Assembly (NCBI GenBank): GCA_027297485.1
Contig: JAPUHZ010000209.1
Span: 1-6,556 of the forward strand
Reading direction: 5' to 3'
Origin: Deltaproteobacteria bacterium
GTDB taxonomy: Bacteria > Desulfobacterota_B > Binatia > UBA9968
Length of the DNA: 6,556 bases
Positions 1-5,507 of this stretch are shown here, one piece after another. Position 1 is the stretch's first letter, and the number at the start of each line of letters is the position of its first letter. Under the pieces are notes generated by a model. It was not told the origin of the DNA. It made no database searches and saw nothing but the letters and a program-made list of their open reading frames with translations. The translations under genes and the position numbers were made by a program.

Positions 1-2
1 AG

Positions 3-503
3 GATGGCGATGTCCAAATCCTGAATCTATCTCGACTGATGGATGGGGTGATTGATCTTCTGGATAATTGGGTGGAGAAGGGGATCGAGCCGCCTGCGAC
101 GAAATCTGACAGTCCGAACGCGGGCGCCAGCGCCAGCGCCATTGGTCTGCCGGAAACGGCCTGCCCGCTAGGCAGGTATTATCCCTTTCCTCCAACCCGC
201 GGCACACGAGGTGCGGGCTCCACCGGGTTTGCGGCCTATGATGGGACGACTCTGGAACCCTTAGACGGGCAGTTGATGTTTGTGGACATGAACGAGAACG
301 GACGCCGGGACAACAGTGAGACCGTCACGAAGGCGTGGCGCCGGTTAGGGCTGCTGAAAGCGGGCGAGACGTTCAGTCGGGCCAAGTACGTAGCATGTGT
401 CCAGAGCACCGCCGCGAAGCTTCGGAAGGAGAGCTTAATCACCCAAAACATCGCCAGCCTGTACGTTGAGGATGCGAGGAAGGAAGCGTTGCCAGCACAA
501 TAA
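3..503 (+). CDS. C-terminal part of a tannase/feruloyl-esterase-like alpha/beta-hydrolase (5' end outside window)
   Basis: The frame is open to the left edge and ends at TAA 501-503, so about 166 C-terminal residues are visible. The pattern LDNWVEKGIEPPATKSD, then LPETACPLGRYYPFP, resembles the C-terminal tail of secreted tannase/feruloyl-esterase-like hydrolases, where the 'WVEKG' helix follows the catalytic His-Cys. The nucleophile, acid and histidine would lie upstream of the window, so activity cannot be judged. Counting from the Met at 39, residues 83-94 form a DxNxNGxxDxxE loop like an EF-hand or dockerin calcium site. A short GCGCCA tandem run at about 123-140 encodes an Ala/Ser-rich stretch. 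The family call is from remembered patterns, not a search. Another secreted alpha/beta-hydrolase family is the main alternative. An N-terminal piece of a similar family lies at 6101 on the same strand. Confidence 0.6.
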   Translation, partial: DGDVQILNLSRLMDGVIDLLDNWVEKGIEPPATKSDSPNAGASASAIGLPETACPLGRYYPFPPTRGTRGAGSTGFAAYDGTTLEPLDGQLMFVDMNENGRRDNSETVTKAWRRLGLLKAGETFSRAKYVACVQSTAAKLRKESLITQNIASLYVEDARKEALPAQ

Positions 504-975
504 ACAGGCGCGAAGAGATGGCTGGAATATTCCTACGCAGTAGGGGGGGGTGCCTACAGTGTGCCCACGGCAACCTCATACCATCTCACTCCAGCCAAGA
601 TACGCGGCAATTCTGATTGCCTTTTTACCTCCTACAGATTTAGCATTCAGCGCAGCTGTGTCGCCTCGCCCGCCCTACTGCCAGTCTCGATGGTCCAACA
701 CAACTACGAACAAAGCGGTTGAGGTGTCAAACGCTCCCAACCACAGCAGATGCCCTCCGTTTGTATCGATTCAATGGTCCGTCCCAATATTACAGTCGTC
801 AAAACACCGGTCCAATCCACTGCTGGACCGTTCCATGATGTCAATGGACTTTTTGATTGCCTCCTGACACTTTGAGGCGTAACATTTGAAAGAACACACC
901 CGGATCTGAGGGGAAAGCCAACAATGGCCGGCAGGACCAATATGGGTTTACCGGGTAGAAAACGATCACAGCTTT
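504..975. other. gene-free stretch upstream of hydrolase 1
   Basis: No frame on either strand gives a protein I recognise, and the open frames here lack a convincing ribosome binding site. Visible details are an eight-G run at 543-550 and a 7-base inverted repeat, CGGTCCA 808-814 with TGGACCG 824-830, which has no T-tract and so is a poor terminator. A weak sigma70-like pair is TTGCCT 857-862 and TAACAT 880-885, with 17 bases between and four of six matches in each box. If it works, it would drive the hydrolase at 990. Decayed coding DNA is possible but not demonstrated. Confidence 0.4.
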
Positions 976-983
976 AAGGAGGT
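976..983 (+). promoter_or_regulatory. ribosome binding site of hydrolase 1
   Basis: AAGGAGGT lies 6 bases before the ATG at 990. The same eight bases with the same spacing precede the ATG of hydrolase 2, which fixes both starts. Confidence 0.9.
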
Positions 984-989
984 AAAACC

Positions 990-2027
990 ATGAGACTTTC
1001 CAGAAGAAGCTTTCTAGGACATTCCGTGACGGGAATCAGCGCCTTGCCTTTGCTGGCATCGACGACATCCCTCTCGGCAGCAGCGGCCGGGACCAAGTCG
1101 ATGGGCGAGGCCAAATTTGTAGATGTCGATGGCGTCAGGACCCGCTACTTTGAAGGTGGGAGCGGCGACCCCATGGTGCTGGTCCACGAGAGTCATTTCG
1201 GCAGCACAGCTTCAAGCGTTAGATGGATACCCATCTTTCCTGGCTTGGCCGCCCATTTCCATGTGTATGCACTAGACAAACTGGGCATGGGTCTTACGGA
1301 CCTCCCTCTCGACGATTCAGGCTACTCGATGCGGGCCACCCTCGACCATATCTACAGGTTTATTGAAACGCTGGGTATCGATAATTTTCACATAGCCGGT
1401 CATTCCAGGGGAGCCCTGCCGTCGGCTCGCATTGCTATGGACCACCCTGAAAAAGTCAAGACCCTGACCATCTTCAACAGCAACACTGTGGCCCCGGGAA
1501 ATCCTGTTCGCCCGCCAAGAGAACTGAGGCCTCCTGGGCCTCCTCCCACCAAAGCATCTATTCGGGAGAGACTGATGTCCGGCGATAACACCTTTAATAA
1601 AGGCTGGATCACCGATGAGTATGTGGAAGGTGAACTTGAGGTGGCCTCGCATCCCAAAATACGCCAGGCTGCAGAGAGATTTGACTTCCTCAGAAAACGT
1701 TTTATCGCAGAAAACCCCGAAAAGGTAAAAGCCAGACCAGGTCTTGCCAGTAACTCGGGCACCGGTTGGTGGCAGTATAAAGTCAAGGATGAAACTATGG
1801 AAATGTTCGAGGCTGGTCGCCTGAAAACACCGAGCCTCGTGCTTTGGGGATTCAATGACCCCTCGGCTACATACACTAATGCAGTAGAGGTTTTTGAGCT
1901 GATCAGCAAGTCCGTCGATCAGGCCGAACTCCACTTTTTCAACCGGTCCAACCATTTTGTCTTCCATGACTATCCCCAGGAGGTCATCGAGCTCATGGTC
2001 AGTTTCATAGAGCGTGTTGGGGACTGA
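990..2027 (+). CDS. exported alpha/beta-hydrolase, copy 1 (Tat signal, meta-cleavage-hydrolase-like fold)
   Basis: This is a 345-residue alpha/beta-hydrolase fold enzyme, probably acting on an ester or C-C bond in the periplasm; the substrate is unknown. The N-terminus carries S-R-R-S-F-L (residues 4-9), a twin-arginine export motif, then a mild hydrophobic stretch and an Ala-rich cleavage region near residue 33. The fold starts at about residue 42 (FVDVDGVRTRYFEGGSG). The likely triad is Ser139 in GHSRG, Asp290 in WGFND and His322. A cap domain lies between about 165 and 265. Two positions differ from copy 2: the oxyanion-loop 'HGG' is HES (66-68), and the glycine before the catalytic histidine is Asn321. 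Activity may therefore be altered. Copy 2 is about two thirds identical over the region compared, and a kinase remnant begins 13 bases after the stop. The fold and Tat call are firm; the chemistry is inferred. Confidence 0.92.
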   Translation: MRLSRRSFLGHSVTGISALPLLASTTSLSAAAAGTKSMGEAKFVDVDGVRTRYFEGGSGDPMVLVHESHFGSTASSVRWIPIFPGLAAHFHVYALDKLGMGLTDLPLDDSGYSMRATLDHIYRFIETLGIDNFHIAGHSRGALPSARIAMDHPEKVKTLTIFNSNTVAPGNPVRPPRELRPPGPPPTKASIRERLMSGDNTFNKGWITDEYVEGELEVASHPKIRQAAERFDFLRKRFIAENPEKVKARPGLASNSGTGWWQYKVKDETMEMFEAGRLKTPSLVLWGFNDPSATYTNAVEVFELISKSVDQAELHFFNRSNHFVFHDYPQEVIELMVSFIERVGD

Positions 2028-2040
2028 AGCATCAACTAAC

Positions 2041-2151
2041 AGGATCGGCCAACCAGCTCTCACGACTAGGGTAGTGCAGAGACTCCGTGGAGGTGGGATG
2101 GGTGTCGTATACACGGCGGAGGACCGGCGCCTGAATCGCGAGGTCACCTGA
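2041..2151 (+). pseudogene. N-terminal remnant of Hanks-type Ser/Thr protein kinase, no. 1
   Basis: The frame from AGG 2041 reads RIGQ, a degraded stretch, then VVQRLRGGGMGVVYTAEDRR and LNREV before TGA 2149-2151. The glycine-rich loop GGGMGVVY and the 'AEDxRLNREV' run are the opening of a PknB-like kinase domain. The usual next step, the ATP-binding lysine in 'VALK', is lost. Inserting one C near 2146-2148 would restore a Leu-Lys pair, so a single-base deletion is likely. The start codon is AGG where the matching position in the second remnant is ATG. The catalytic loop is absent. It sits 13 bases after hydrolase 1, like its partner at 3470 after hydrolase 2. The family call is by motif; decay is read directly from the lost start and the stop. 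Confidence 0.72.
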
Positions 2152-2395
2152 AACAAAGAGCAGAAGGGGGTGAGAGCTCTCCTCAAACAGAGGAGGACAA
2201 CAGGGACAGGGAGAACAACAGGGGACAGTCCCCTTTCCCCTGTTCTTTTCCATTGCCTTTAACCTCTTGAAGGTCTACCCTCTAAAGGAGTCCGTTCACT
2301 CAGTCGGGGCAGAGATAATTTTGGCAGCGCGATCTGTTTGGATTCGGCCTGTGGTTCTTTCTACCGTAAACATAAAAAAACAAGTGCACTCTTTC
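2152..2395. other. spacer between kinase remnant 1 and hydrolase 2
   Basis: No gene is supported. The region holds a purine-rich stretch with repeated CAGGGACAGG-like words (2195-2225), the hairpin at 2217-2244, and a possible -10 box GATAAT at 2314-2319 without a good -35 partner. A TTG at 2338 is in frame with hydrolase 2 but has no ribosome binding site, whereas the ATG at 2410 has a very good one. This spacer appears to have replaced the rest of the first kinase. Confidence 0.5.
2217..2244 (+). terminator. hairpin, terminator-like or REP-like palindromic element
   Basis: AACAGGGGA (2217-2225) pairs perfectly with TCCCCTGTT (2236-2244) across a 10-base loop, followed by CTTTTCC. An alternative inner hairpin, GGGGA 2221-2225 with TCCCC 2229-2233, shares the left arm. 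The stem plus short T-rich tail suits a rho-independent terminator after the hydrolase 1 unit. The GGGGACAGTCCCC core also resembles repetitive extragenic palindromes linked to REP-associated transposases, which is recollection and untested. Confidence 0.5.
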
Positions 2396-2403
2396 AAGGA
2401 GGT
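2396..2403 (+). promoter_or_regulatory. ribosome binding site of hydrolase 2
   Basis: AAGGAGGT with a 6-base gap to ATG 2410 matches copy 1 exactly. It favours 2410 over the in-frame TTG at 2338. Confidence 0.9.
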
Positions 2404-2409
2404 TACAAC

Positions 2410-3456
2410 ATGAAAGGTTTAAGAAGAAGTTCTCTGAGACGCTCAGTAATGGGGCTCAGCGCTTTAGCTTTGTTGCTGTCGCTGACATCCTTCTCAGCAG
2501 CCGGGAGCGGGTCTCAGTCGATGGGCGATGCCAAGTTTGTGGATGTTGACGGAGTCAGAACCCGCTACTTTGAAGGCGGAAGCGGGGAAGCCATATTGCT
2601 GGTCCACGGTGGTCATTTCGGTTCGTCAGGCGGAGGAGCCGTTGGGTGGATGCCCATTTTCTCTAGCCTAGCTGCTCATTTCAATGTATACGCCATCGAC
2701 AAACTCGGCATGGGTCTAACCGATAAGCCTAAGAGCGATGAGGAGTACTCGATGCAGGCCACGGCTCAGCATATTTACAGGTTTCTGCAAATACTGGGTA
2801 TCGATCAGGTCCATCTGGTCGGTCACTCCAGAGGAGGTCTACCGGTGGCTAACATTGCGGTCAACCATCCTGAGATGGTCAAGACCCTCACCATCTTCGA
2901 CAGCAACACTCTGGCTCTGGAAGATCCCCCTCCTCACTCACCCAACCTTAGCCCTCCTGGACCGATACCTACCAAAGAATCTATTCGGAAGAGCCTGATG
3001 TCCAGCAGTAGCACGTTTCATAAGGATTACGTCACCGACGAGTATGTGGAGGCTCAACTTGAGGCGGCTTTGGAAGGAAGGGAAAAGAATAGGGCGGTCG
3101 CAGTGAGATTCGATGCACTCAGGAAGCGTTTTATTGAACGCAACCCGGAGAAAATAAGGGCGAGACCCGGCCTTGCAAACAACTCCGGTACCGGCTGGTG
3201 GTTGTATGAAGTCAAGGATTCAACTCTGAAAGCGATCAGGGCTGGTCGCCTCAGCACACCGACTCTGGTGATATGGGGGTTCAATGATCCCACTGCGACG
3301 TACGCCATGGGGGTGGAACTGTTCGAACTCATCAGCAAATCGGTCGATCGAGCGCAACTCCACTTCTTCAACCAGTCCGGGCATTCTCCCTACCATGAAT
3401 ATCCCCAGGAGGCCACCAATCTCATCGTCGGCTTCACGGGGAGTGTAATGGATTGA
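2410..3456 (+). CDS. exported alpha/beta-hydrolase, copy 2 (meta-cleavage-hydrolase-like fold)
   Basis: This 348-residue protein is a tandem paralogue of the gene at 990. The N-terminus has a charged head with two RR pairs (residues 5-6 and 10-11) and a longer hydrophobic run, LSALALLLSLTSFS. The Tat phenylalanine of copy 1 is serine here (RRSSL), so export by Sec or Tat is equally possible. The fold core has a canonical oxyanion loop HGGHFG (66-71), nucleophile Ser140 in GHSRGG, acid Asp293 in WGFND and base His325 in SGH. The cap spans roughly 166-268. All expected catalytic residues are present, so this copy looks active. It probably hydrolyses an ester or C-C bond of a small molecule; the substrate cannot be read from sequence. 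The kinase remnant ATG follows the stop by 13 bases. Confidence 0.92.
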   Translation: MKGLRRSSLRRSVMGLSALALLLSLTSFSAAGSGSQSMGDAKFVDVDGVRTRYFEGGSGEAILLVHGGHFGSSGGGAVGWMPIFSSLAAHFNVYAIDKLGMGLTDKPKSDEEYSMQATAQHIYRFLQILGIDQVHLVGHSRGGLPVANIAVNHPEMVKTLTIFDSNTLALEDPPPHSPNLSPPGPIPTKESIRKSLMSSSSTFHKDYVTDEYVEAQLEAALEGREKNRAVAVRFDALRKRFIERNPEKIRARPGLANNSGTGWWLYEVKDSTLKAIRAGRLSTPTLVIWGFNDPTATYAMGVELFELISKSVDRAQLHFFNQSGHSPYHEYPQEATNLIVGFTGSVMD

Positions 3457-3469
3457 AGCACGAACTAGC

Positions 3470-3618
3470 ATGATCGGCGAGACCATCTCGCATTAGAAGA
3501 TCCTAGAGAAGATTGGCCAAGGGGAGGTGTGGGCGAAGCCAATCTCGCCCAAGACAGCCGCTTGGGCAGAAATGTTGCCCTCAAGATCCTCCCCCAATAT
3601 CTCTCAGAGAGAGCAGCG
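3470..3618 (+). pseudogene. N-terminal remnant of Hanks-type Ser/Thr protein kinase, no. 2
   Basis: From ATG 3470 the frame reads MIGETISH, then TAG at 3494-3496 where PknB-like kinases typically have Tyr ('SHYKILEK'), then KILEKIGQG. At the G run 3521-3524 the frame changes by one base and continues as GVGEANLAQDSRLGRNVALK and ILPQYLSERAA. The parts seen are the glycine-rich loop and the ATP-binding Lys in VALK (codon 3583). The loop is also damaged, reading GEAN where GEVY is usual. Everything after the first lobe is missing; there is no catalytic HRD or DFG region. One nonsense change plus one single-base deletion plus truncation make this a clear relic. It lies 13 bases after hydrolase 2, as remnant 1 does after hydrolase 1. 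Confidence 0.85.
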
Positions 3619-3855
3619 AGGTTGGAATTGGGTTTTGGCCAATCACCACCGGGCAGCCAGGTCTCAATTCCGATCACTTTGACTCTTCCCCGAGACGTTG
3701 AAATTGGGAGTGCCACAAACGAGATCACTTCCCCCCTTCAGCTCCTTTCGTTTCAGGAGACAAGAAAAGGTCCTGCGGCTGAAGGTGTGGAAGCAGAGGT
3801 CACTGGATTCCGAGAGTTCCATCCCGAAAGTGAACATCGAGGGCTTAATGAGTGA
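3619..3855 (+). pseudogene. cohesin-like domain fragment fused in frame to kinase remnant 2
   Basis: The frame that carries the second half of the kinase remnant continues without a stop into LELGFGQSPPGSQVSIPITL, then 'VEIGSATNEITSPLQLLSFQ' and 'ETRKGPAAEGVEAEV'. The order PGSxVxIPI..L, then a strand pair ending 'LLSF..ARKG.AAE', is how cohesin-type beta-sandwich domains of large secreted proteins begin. Only about 60 of roughly 140 residues are present, up to about 3800; the tail to TGA 3853-3855 is not recognisable. There is no start, signal peptide or ribosome binding site of its own. I read it as a deletion scar joining two broken genes. The cohesin assignment rests on pattern memory. 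Confidence 0.55.
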
Positions 3856-3912
3856 AAAGACAAAGGAAAGATCTAGGGGTTCATAGCGTAAAAAGGCGTC
3901 CAATCAAGGGGG

Positions 3913-4605
3913 TTATTCATTGGCCCCGGCCTGCTTGAGCAATTTGACGACGTCGGTGTGGCTTGCCTCTTCTGCAAGCATCAAGGCCATCCAGCCATCG
4001 TTGCTCTTCTCGTTCACATCGGCACCTGCATCTAGCAACAATTTCACCAGGTCAGCATCCCCTCGAATGATTAACGAGTACATCAGAGCGGTAGCGCCAT
4101 CGTTGTCTTTCGCATTCACATCCACACCTGCACCCAGTAGGGTTTCGACGGTTTCGGTATGACCACCGAAAGCCGCATGCATCAGGGGGATCACCCCATT
4201 GATCGTTTTCGCATTCACATCGGCACCGGCATCCAAAAGGGCTCGCACGGTTTCCGTCTGACCGCGGAAGGCCGCTTGCATCAGGGGGGTCTCCCCACTT
4301 TCGTCTTTCACATTCACATCCACACCTGCATCCAACAGGGCTTCGACGGTTTCGGTTTGGCCGTTCAATGCCGCTTCAAGCAGGGCGATTGACCCGATCT
4401 CGTTCTTGTTATCAACCTCCAGGCCGGCATGCAGCAGGGCCCTCACTCTCTCGGTTTGACCGTTCTTTGCCGCATCGATCAAGTCCGAATCAACTTCGTC
4501 GACGACGTCCTTCGCACAGGCAGAAAACGGAATGGGCAGTACCAGTACCATTGCGATCATTGCTTTGTTGGCTATAGCGACTCTTCTCATCTGAGAGAGA
4601 TTCAC
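3913..4605 (-). CDS. exported ankyrin-repeat protein, possibly a lipoprotein
   Basis: This 230-residue protein starts with GTG at 4605; GGAG lies about 11 bases upstream. An in-frame ATG at 4590 (residue 6) is a possible alternative but has no ribosome binding site. Residues 7-30 form a signal peptide: RR, a hydrophobic stretch (AMIAMVLVLPIPF), then FSAC. Cys30 could be lipidated (lipobox F-S-A-C), or A-C-A could be cut by signal peptidase I. Residues 41-230 hold about six ankyrin repeats with typical 'TPLMQAAFRGQTETVRALLD' and 'AGADVNAK' cores, including caps at each end. Ankyrin repeats bind other proteins and the partner is unknown. A periplasmic or surface location is inferred from the signal. 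The start region is preceded on the same strand by an inverted repeat (4672-4699). No terminator is evident at its 3' end. The family is certain, the role unknown. Confidence 0.9.
   Translation of the reverse strand: MNLSQMRRVAIANKAMIAMVLVLPIPFSACAKDVVDEVDSDLIDAAKNGQTERVRALLHAGLEVDNKNEIGSIALLEAALNGQTETVEALLDAGVDVNVKDESGETPLMQAAFRGQTETVRALLDAGADVNAKTINGVIPLMHAAFGGHTETVETLLGAGVDVNAKDNDGATALMYSLIIRGDADLVKLLLDAGADVNEKSNDGWMALMLAEEASHTDVVKLLKQAGANE
3997..4395 (-). repeat. tandem ~99-base repeats encoding ankyrin units
   Basis: Four consecutive units of about 33 codons are visibly similar at DNA level, with recurring words such as GATGCAGGTGTGGATGTGAA and CAGACGGAAACC on the minus strand. One unit (residues 170-203) has one extra codon. 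The similarity suggests growth by unit duplication. Confidence 0.8.
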
Positions 4606-4671
4606 GAGTTTCTATTCTCCAAGAATATGGGGAGCGTAGTAAGTCAATAACATATTTCTCGCTCGATCCGC

Positions 4672-4699
4672 AACACTAGGTTTCTTTATCACTAGTGTT
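4672..4699. repeat. 8-base perfect inverted repeat upstream of the ankyrin gene
   Basis: AACACTAG (4672-4679) and CTAGTGTT (4692-4699) are separated by 12 bases. It lies between the propeller pseudogene and the ankyrin gene. There is no T-run after it on the minus strand, so an operator-like role is as likely as a terminator. Confidence 0.5.
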
Positions 4700-5481
4700 A
4701 ATGGCAAGTCCCCGAGGAGAAATCATCATCGTCTCGGACCCTCGTATGACGGCTCTTGGTGCGACATCTCCATGGTCACTATAACTCCAGACGCCAATGA
4801 AGCCATTTTGACGGTAGCCTATTCCGTACGCTGCTCCTGTATTGCGGCGATGATCTGCGCCGGTGCTCGGGATCCATTTAAATCTGTTGAGGAGTGCCCT
4901 AGAGACCGGTGTTAGGACCTGAGATCATAGCCTTGGGAGCGACGTCGCCGCTATCGTCTCGATTGAAAACCAGAAAACCCAGAGGATCTCGGTTGGCAAT
5001 CACAAGCATATTGTGCTCACCGTCCACGGCGATTCGATAGGGATTCCACAACCGCGTGAGGAGTTCCCTCAAAACCCTGACGGGAGCCACATCCCCCTGG
5101 TGCGGTTCGCGAATACACGGTGATGGAAGCCAACTGATACCGCCCGGTTGAGTGAAGCATATAAGGGAACTGAGGGTCGCTGCGTGCACACCGGCCTCTA
5201 TCCTGTACGCGGAATGATGATTGGTGACAATAATTCATCATCTTCGGTGTCCACGGATATTCCATGAGGATCCGCCAGTCTCGTTTTCGGCCTGGGATGG
5301 AACGGACCGGCGTTAGGTTCCCGTGCAGGTTGGGCCGATAGGCCGCAATATTGCTAAGGTGCTGAATGGTGAAGAAGTACTCATGGTTAACCGGGTGGCG
5401 CAGAAAGCTTCCCCACCCTCCGTGATCCACCCTTAACCCCCTGAGCGGCGATGCATTCCCGTTCTGCGTTTTTACAAAACG
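4676..5481 (-). pseudogene. NHL-like beta-propeller repeat protein, multiply frameshifted
   Basis: Reading right to left, one frame gives NGNASPLR and HPVNHEYFFTIQHLSNIAAY (about 5470-5296). Another gives KTRLADPHGISVDTEDDELL (about 5287-5231), another VTNHHSAYRIEAG (5228 on), then ASITVYSRTAPG (about 5130-5096). The pieces then continue as GDVAPVRVLREL, NPYRIAVDGEHNMLVIANRD and GDVAPKAMISGPNTGL, stopping at 4899. A last frame gives GDVAPRAVIRGSETMMISPR and GLAINTSDKE, ending at TAG 4676. The recurring 'xGxVxPxRxIxGPxTxL..P.GIAVDxxxxE..V' motif is typical of NHL-like six-bladed propellers in secreted proteins. At least four frame changes are needed, so it is not expressed as one protein. No start or signal peptide is seen. 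Poor sequence quality is an alternative explanation, but the neighbouring genes are intact. Confidence 0.75.
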
Positions 5482-5507
5482 TCACTTCCGGGATAAGCCA
5501 TTCCACG

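Larger units (their letters stand above)
966..2148 (+). repeat. tandem duplication, unit A (leader, hydrolase 1, kinase start)
   Basis: Similarity to unit B starts in the leader shortly before the ribosome binding site, covers the whole hydrolase and continues through the 13-base spacer into a kinase start. Signal peptides and caps are the most divergent parts. The two kinase starts differ enough that the duplication is old. Confidence 0.75.
2386..3618 (+). repeat. tandem duplication, unit B (leader, hydrolase 2, kinase start)
   Basis: This is the partner of unit A. The spacers after the two hydrolase stops (2028-2040 and 3457-3469) are both 13 bases and match at 10 positions. Unit B keeps the kinase ATG that unit A has lost. 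Confidence 0.75.

Noticed and set aside
808..830. CGGTCCA/TGGACCG hairpin as a terminator of the esterase gene
   Set aside because: It is about 300 bases past the stop codon and has no T-tract.
550..867. A 105-codon plus-strand open frame in the left gap
   Set aside because: It has no ribosome binding site and starts at the end of an eight-G run. The composition is rich in Ser and Pro with no domain pattern, and the opposite strand is no better.
1317..2186. A 289-codon minus-strand open frame opposite hydrolase 1
   Set aside because: It is antisense to a clear hydrolase with full motifs, has no recognisable domain and ends outside the gene without a ribosome binding site.
2321..2337. A TTGGCAGC word suggesting a sigma54 promoter
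   Set aside because: The -12 GC is not found at the required 10-base distance from the GG.
2338..2409. An in-frame TTG start that would add 24 residues to hydrolase 2
   Set aside because: No ribosome binding site precedes it and the added residues would put charged and aromatic residues before the signal peptide. ATG 2410 has AAGGAGGT at the ideal distance, as in copy 1.
3997..4395. Regular ~99-base repeats as a possible CRISPR or satellite array
   Set aside because: The period is 33 codons and the translation is a clear ankyrin series, with no conserved short repeat or unique spacers.
4642..4647. TTGACT on the minus strand as a -35 box for the ankyrin gene
   Set aside because: The nearest -10-like word (TATTCT) is only about 14 bases away, too close for a normal sigma70 promoter.
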